Shown one piece after another: positions 6,045 through 7,475 of a DNA stretch of 7,475 bases. Location: the NCBI GenBank assembly GCA_947165745.1, contig CAMVBO010000075.1, forward strand, positions 1-7,475, read 5' to 3'. Position numbers and translations under genes: made by a program. The DNA is from an uncultured Clostridia bacterium. Lineage in GTDB: Bacteria; Bacillota_A; Clostridia; Christensenellales; Aristaeellaceae. Each line of letters opens with the position of its first letter. Positions within the stretch are counted from its first letter, which is position 1. The notes beneath the pieces are model-generated. The model saw nothing but the letters and a program-made list of their open reading frames with translations, was not told the origin of the DNA and made no database searches.

Positions 6045-6952
6045 TGCAATCCCTCCCGCAGGGCTTCCACGTTCTTTTGCATCAGGCTGGCCCAGGTCTC
6101 CCCTGCGTCAAACTCGTCCTGGGTGACGGTCTGCATGGAGTGGAGCGTCAGGATCTTCGCCCCGGTCTCCTCCGACACGGTGCGGGCGATGGCCCGGGTG
6201 CTCAATTCAATGGTATACACGGCGGGGATATGCTCTGAAGCCACCTTGTCGATCAGCGCCATCACCACCTGGGCGCTGGGCTCGGTGTCCGCCGTGCAGG
6301 ACGGGAACGCCGCCAGGTAGTCAAGCCCATACTCCCGGGCGAGGTAGACAAAAGGAAAGCGGTCCGCGAAAACCAGGGTCGTGCGCTCGGCATGCTCCAC
6401 GATCCGGCGAATCTCAGCGTCAACGGCCATGATTTCCCCCGCGTACTCGCCCGCGTTCGCCGCGTATGCCGCTTGGTTGGCCGGATCGATTTGCGCCAGT
6501 TTTTCGCCCAGCGACTCCACCATCGCCGCCGCGTTCACCGGCGAAGTCCAGATGTGCTCGTCGTACTCGGGGCCGGCGTCGTCGTGATGATGGTCGTCAT
6601 CCCCATCCTCCTCAACGAGGCCGGCAACGCAGTCCATCATGCGAAGCGTGGCCGGACATTCATCGCCCAGGCCCGCCAGAATGCTGTCCACCCAGGCGTC
6701 GCTCTCGCCGCCGATGTACACAAACAGATCTGCCTCGCCGATGGCGAGGATGTCCGCGGGCGTTGGATCGTAGGCGTGGGCCTCGGTGCCGGGCTTGAGC
6801 AGCATGGTCACTTCCGCGCCTTCCCCCGCGACCCGGCGGGCAAAGTCATAGCAGGGAAAATCCGTGGCGACGATGCGCAGCCCTTCCTCCGCCCCCGCGC
6901 CCGCGCAGAGCAGCGCGAGCATCGCTATTGATAATAGAAACAGTTTCTTCAT
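6041..6952 (-). CDS. znuA: Metal ABC transporter substrate-binding protein (ZnuA-like, cluster A-I)
   Basis: The extracytoplasmic metal-capture subunit that delivers Zn (or Mn) to ZnuB. It has 303 residues from the ATG at 6952. Residues 1-20 are a signal peptide (MKK, a hydrophobic core, then AGAGA). C16 sits in LALLCAG, which is a poor lipobox because Leu precedes Cys, so lipid anchoring is doubtful. Candidate ligands are H59 in TEAHAYDP, H133 in DEHIWTSP and H271 in LHSM. A charged DDDHHHDDAG loop (118-127) precedes H133, like the His-rich loop of ZnuA proteins. The helix that normally gives another His reads FADRFPFVYLAREYGL (195-210). An upstream in-frame ATG at 7003 is rejected because it lies within the promoter; AGAGG (6958-6962) lies five bases before 6952. 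First gene of the operon; its stop overlaps the Fur-family start. Confidence 0.93.
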   Translation of the reverse strand: MKKLFLLSIAMLALLCAGAGAEEGLRIVATDFPCYDFARRVAGEGAEVTMLLKPGTEAHAYDPTPADILAIGEADLFVYIGGESDAWVDSILAGLGDECPATLRMMDCVAGLVEEDGDDDHHHDDAGPEYDEHIWTSPVNAAAMVESLGEKLAQIDPANQAAYAANAGEYAGEIMAVDAEIRRIVEHAERTTLVFADRFPFVYLAREYGLDYLAAFPSCTADTEPSAQVVMALIDKVASEHIPAVYTIELSTRAIARTVSEETGAKILTLHSMQTVTQDEFDAGETWASLMQKNVEALREGLQ

Positions 6953-6965
6953 GGCAGCCTCTTTT

Positions 6966-6991
6966 TTGAAAATCGTTTTCAATTTCGATTT
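6966..6991. promoter_or_regulatory. Fur/Zur-type operator: two overlapping dyads
   Basis: TTGAAAATCGTTTTCAA (6966-6982) is a perfect 7-3-7 inverted repeat. Its core, TGAAAATCGTTTTCA, differs at 2 of 14 half-site positions from the 7-1-7 box TGATAATNATTATCA described for Bacillus Fur. Overlapping it, AAATCG (6970-6975) and CGATTT (6986-6991) form a second dyad with a 10-base gap. These are the same outer arms as the Bacillus Zur box, which has a 9-base gap. The site covers about +1 to +23 of the predicted transcript, between promoter and ribosome site. Binding by the operon's own Fur-family protein is inference. Confidence 0.7.
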
Positions 6992-6994
6992 CAT

Positions 6995-7023
6995 ATTATA
7001 CACGGACGGTCTCCCATTGTCAA
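6995..7023 (-). promoter_or_regulatory. znuA operon promoter, consensus sigma-A
   Basis: On the minus strand, TTGACA (7018-7023), exactly 17 bp, and TATAAT (6995-7000): a perfect consensus promoter. The start falls near 6988, giving a leader of about 36 nt before the znuA ATG. A promoter this strong would need tight repression, which fits the dyads just downstream. Confidence 0.9.
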
Positions 7024-7060
7024 CACCGGCGCGTTAATTCCGGCGAAAATCCATGGTCCA

Positions 7061-7086
7061 GCTCAACATAGCAAAGCGGTATGCTA
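7061..7086. repeat. Imperfect dyad in the znuA-pckA spacer
   Basis: ATAGCA (7067-7072) and TGCTAT (about 7081-7086) are inverted arms around AAGCGGTA. The centre resembles the core of a catabolite-response element (AAGCGGT), but the flanking TG and CA of the cre consensus are missing. It could bind a regulator of pckA; the evidence is weak. Confidence 0.25.
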
Positions 7087-7144
7087 TTTGTATTGTAATT
7101 TTCCCGCAATTCGCGCCCATGTGATAGAAGCCTTAACATGGTTG

Positions 7145-7153
7145 TGCTATGCT
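7145..7153 (+). promoter_or_regulatory. Possible pckA extended -10 promoter
   Basis: TGCTATGCT is an extended -10 (TG, one base, TATGCT at 7148-7153) with a poor -35 region (TAGAAG at 7125-7130, 17 bp upstream). The start would be near 7160, leaving room for AAAGAGG (7171-7177). The same TATGCTA(T/A)T sequence also occurs at 7080-7088. The spacer 7024-7144 holds no gene that I can see. Confidence 0.4.
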
Positions 7154-7188
7154 AATGCCAAATCTTAGCGAAAGAGGTTTGATGTGTT

Positions 7189-7475
7189 ATGGCTAATATC
7201 GATCTGACCAAATACGGCATTACCGGCACGACCGAAATCGTCTACAATCCCTCCTATGAAGAACTGTACAAGGCCGAAATGGATCCTTCCCTGACCGGCT
7301 TTGACAAGGGCGTTGAGACCGAGCTGGGCGCCGTGAACGTGATGACCGGTATCTACACCGGCCGTTCCCCCAAGGACAAGTACATCGTCATGGACGAGAA
7401 CTCGAAGGACACCGTGTGGTGGACCACCGAGGGCTACAAGAACGACAACCATCCCATGACCCAGGAGACCTGGGA
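7189..7475 (+). CDS. pckA: Phosphoenolpyruvate carboxykinase (ATP), N-terminal part (truncated by window edge)
   Basis: A cytoplasmic enzyme that interconverts oxaloacetate plus ATP with PEP, CO2 and ADP. It serves gluconeogenesis or, in many anaerobes, CO2-fixing PEP carboxylation toward succinate. Ninety-five codons are visible before the right edge; full length is about 530 residues. The stretch [14 protein letters not shown] (54-67) is diagnostic of the ATP-dependent family, R59 being the substrate-contacting arginine. The opening [20 protein letters not shown] matches the clostridial form I remember. The nearest ribosome site, AAAGAGG (7171-7177), is eleven bases from this ATG, rather far. 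An out-of-frame ATG at 7182 is better placed but opens only four codons. Divergent from the znu operon. Confidence 0.95.
   Translation, partial: MANIDLTKYGITGTTEIVYNPSYEELYKAEMDPSLTGFDKGVETELGAVNVMTGIYTGRSPKDKYIVMDENSKDTVWWTTEGYKNDNHPMTQETW

Noticed and set aside
6953..7003. 17-codon N-terminal extension of znuA from the ATG at 7003
   Set aside because: It would begin inside the -10 region and translate the operator; the MKK signal peptide at 6952 with its own AGAGG site is the natural start.
1..7475. CRISPR array, tRNA, rRNA, phage or toxin-antitoxin/defence system
   Set aside because: No regularly spaced repeats, no tRNA-like cloverleaf or rRNA segments noticed by eye, and all space outside genes is accounted for by short regulatory regions and two palindromic repeats.

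Overview
The window looks like ordinary chromosome from a GC-rich Firmicute, most likely a gut-type Clostridia. The grounds are a consensus CtsR operator in front of clpB, consensus sigma-A-type promoters, AGGAGG-like ribosome sites, and a PckA N-terminus of the kind I remember from Clostridia. That placement is inference from content; no search was run.

Layout: (1) 1-1248, minus: the first 416 codons of the disaggregase clpB, running off the left edge. (2) 1249-1435: a divergent regulatory region holding the clpB promoter with a CtsR box and the murI promoter. (3) 1436-2191, plus: murI, glutamate racemase. (4) 2192-2394: a convergent spacer holding a long hairpin of the widespread 'GTCATCCTGAGCGAAGC' type. 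(5) 2395-3408, minus: a LacI-family repressor with no adjacent target genes. (6) 3409-3894: a spacer with a 164-bp palindromic MITE-like element that separates a good minus-strand promoter from the LacI gene. (7) 3895-6952, minus: a four-gene overlapping operon znuA - zur/fur - znuC - znuB for high-affinity zinc (or manganese) import, behind a perfect promoter with overlapping Fur/Zur-type dyads just downstream of the -10. (8) 7004-7188: a divergent regulatory region. (9) 7189-7475, plus: the first 95 codons of ATP-type PEP carboxykinase pckA, running off the right edge.

How it works together: the substrate-binding protein (ZnuA) would hand metal to the permease (ZnuB), energised by the ATPase (ZnuC). 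The Fur-family regulator encoded between them probably shuts the operon off when metal is replete, by binding the dyads at the operon's start. ClpB is probably released from CtsR repression during heat or protein stress. MurI supplies D-glutamate for peptidoglycan.

I found no clearly new biological system. The points most worth a second look are the regulator embedded in the metal operon with its Cys/His tail overlapping znuC, the ZnuA variant lacking one usual histidine ligand, the overlapping operator dyads, and the MITE sitting in the predicted LacI leader.
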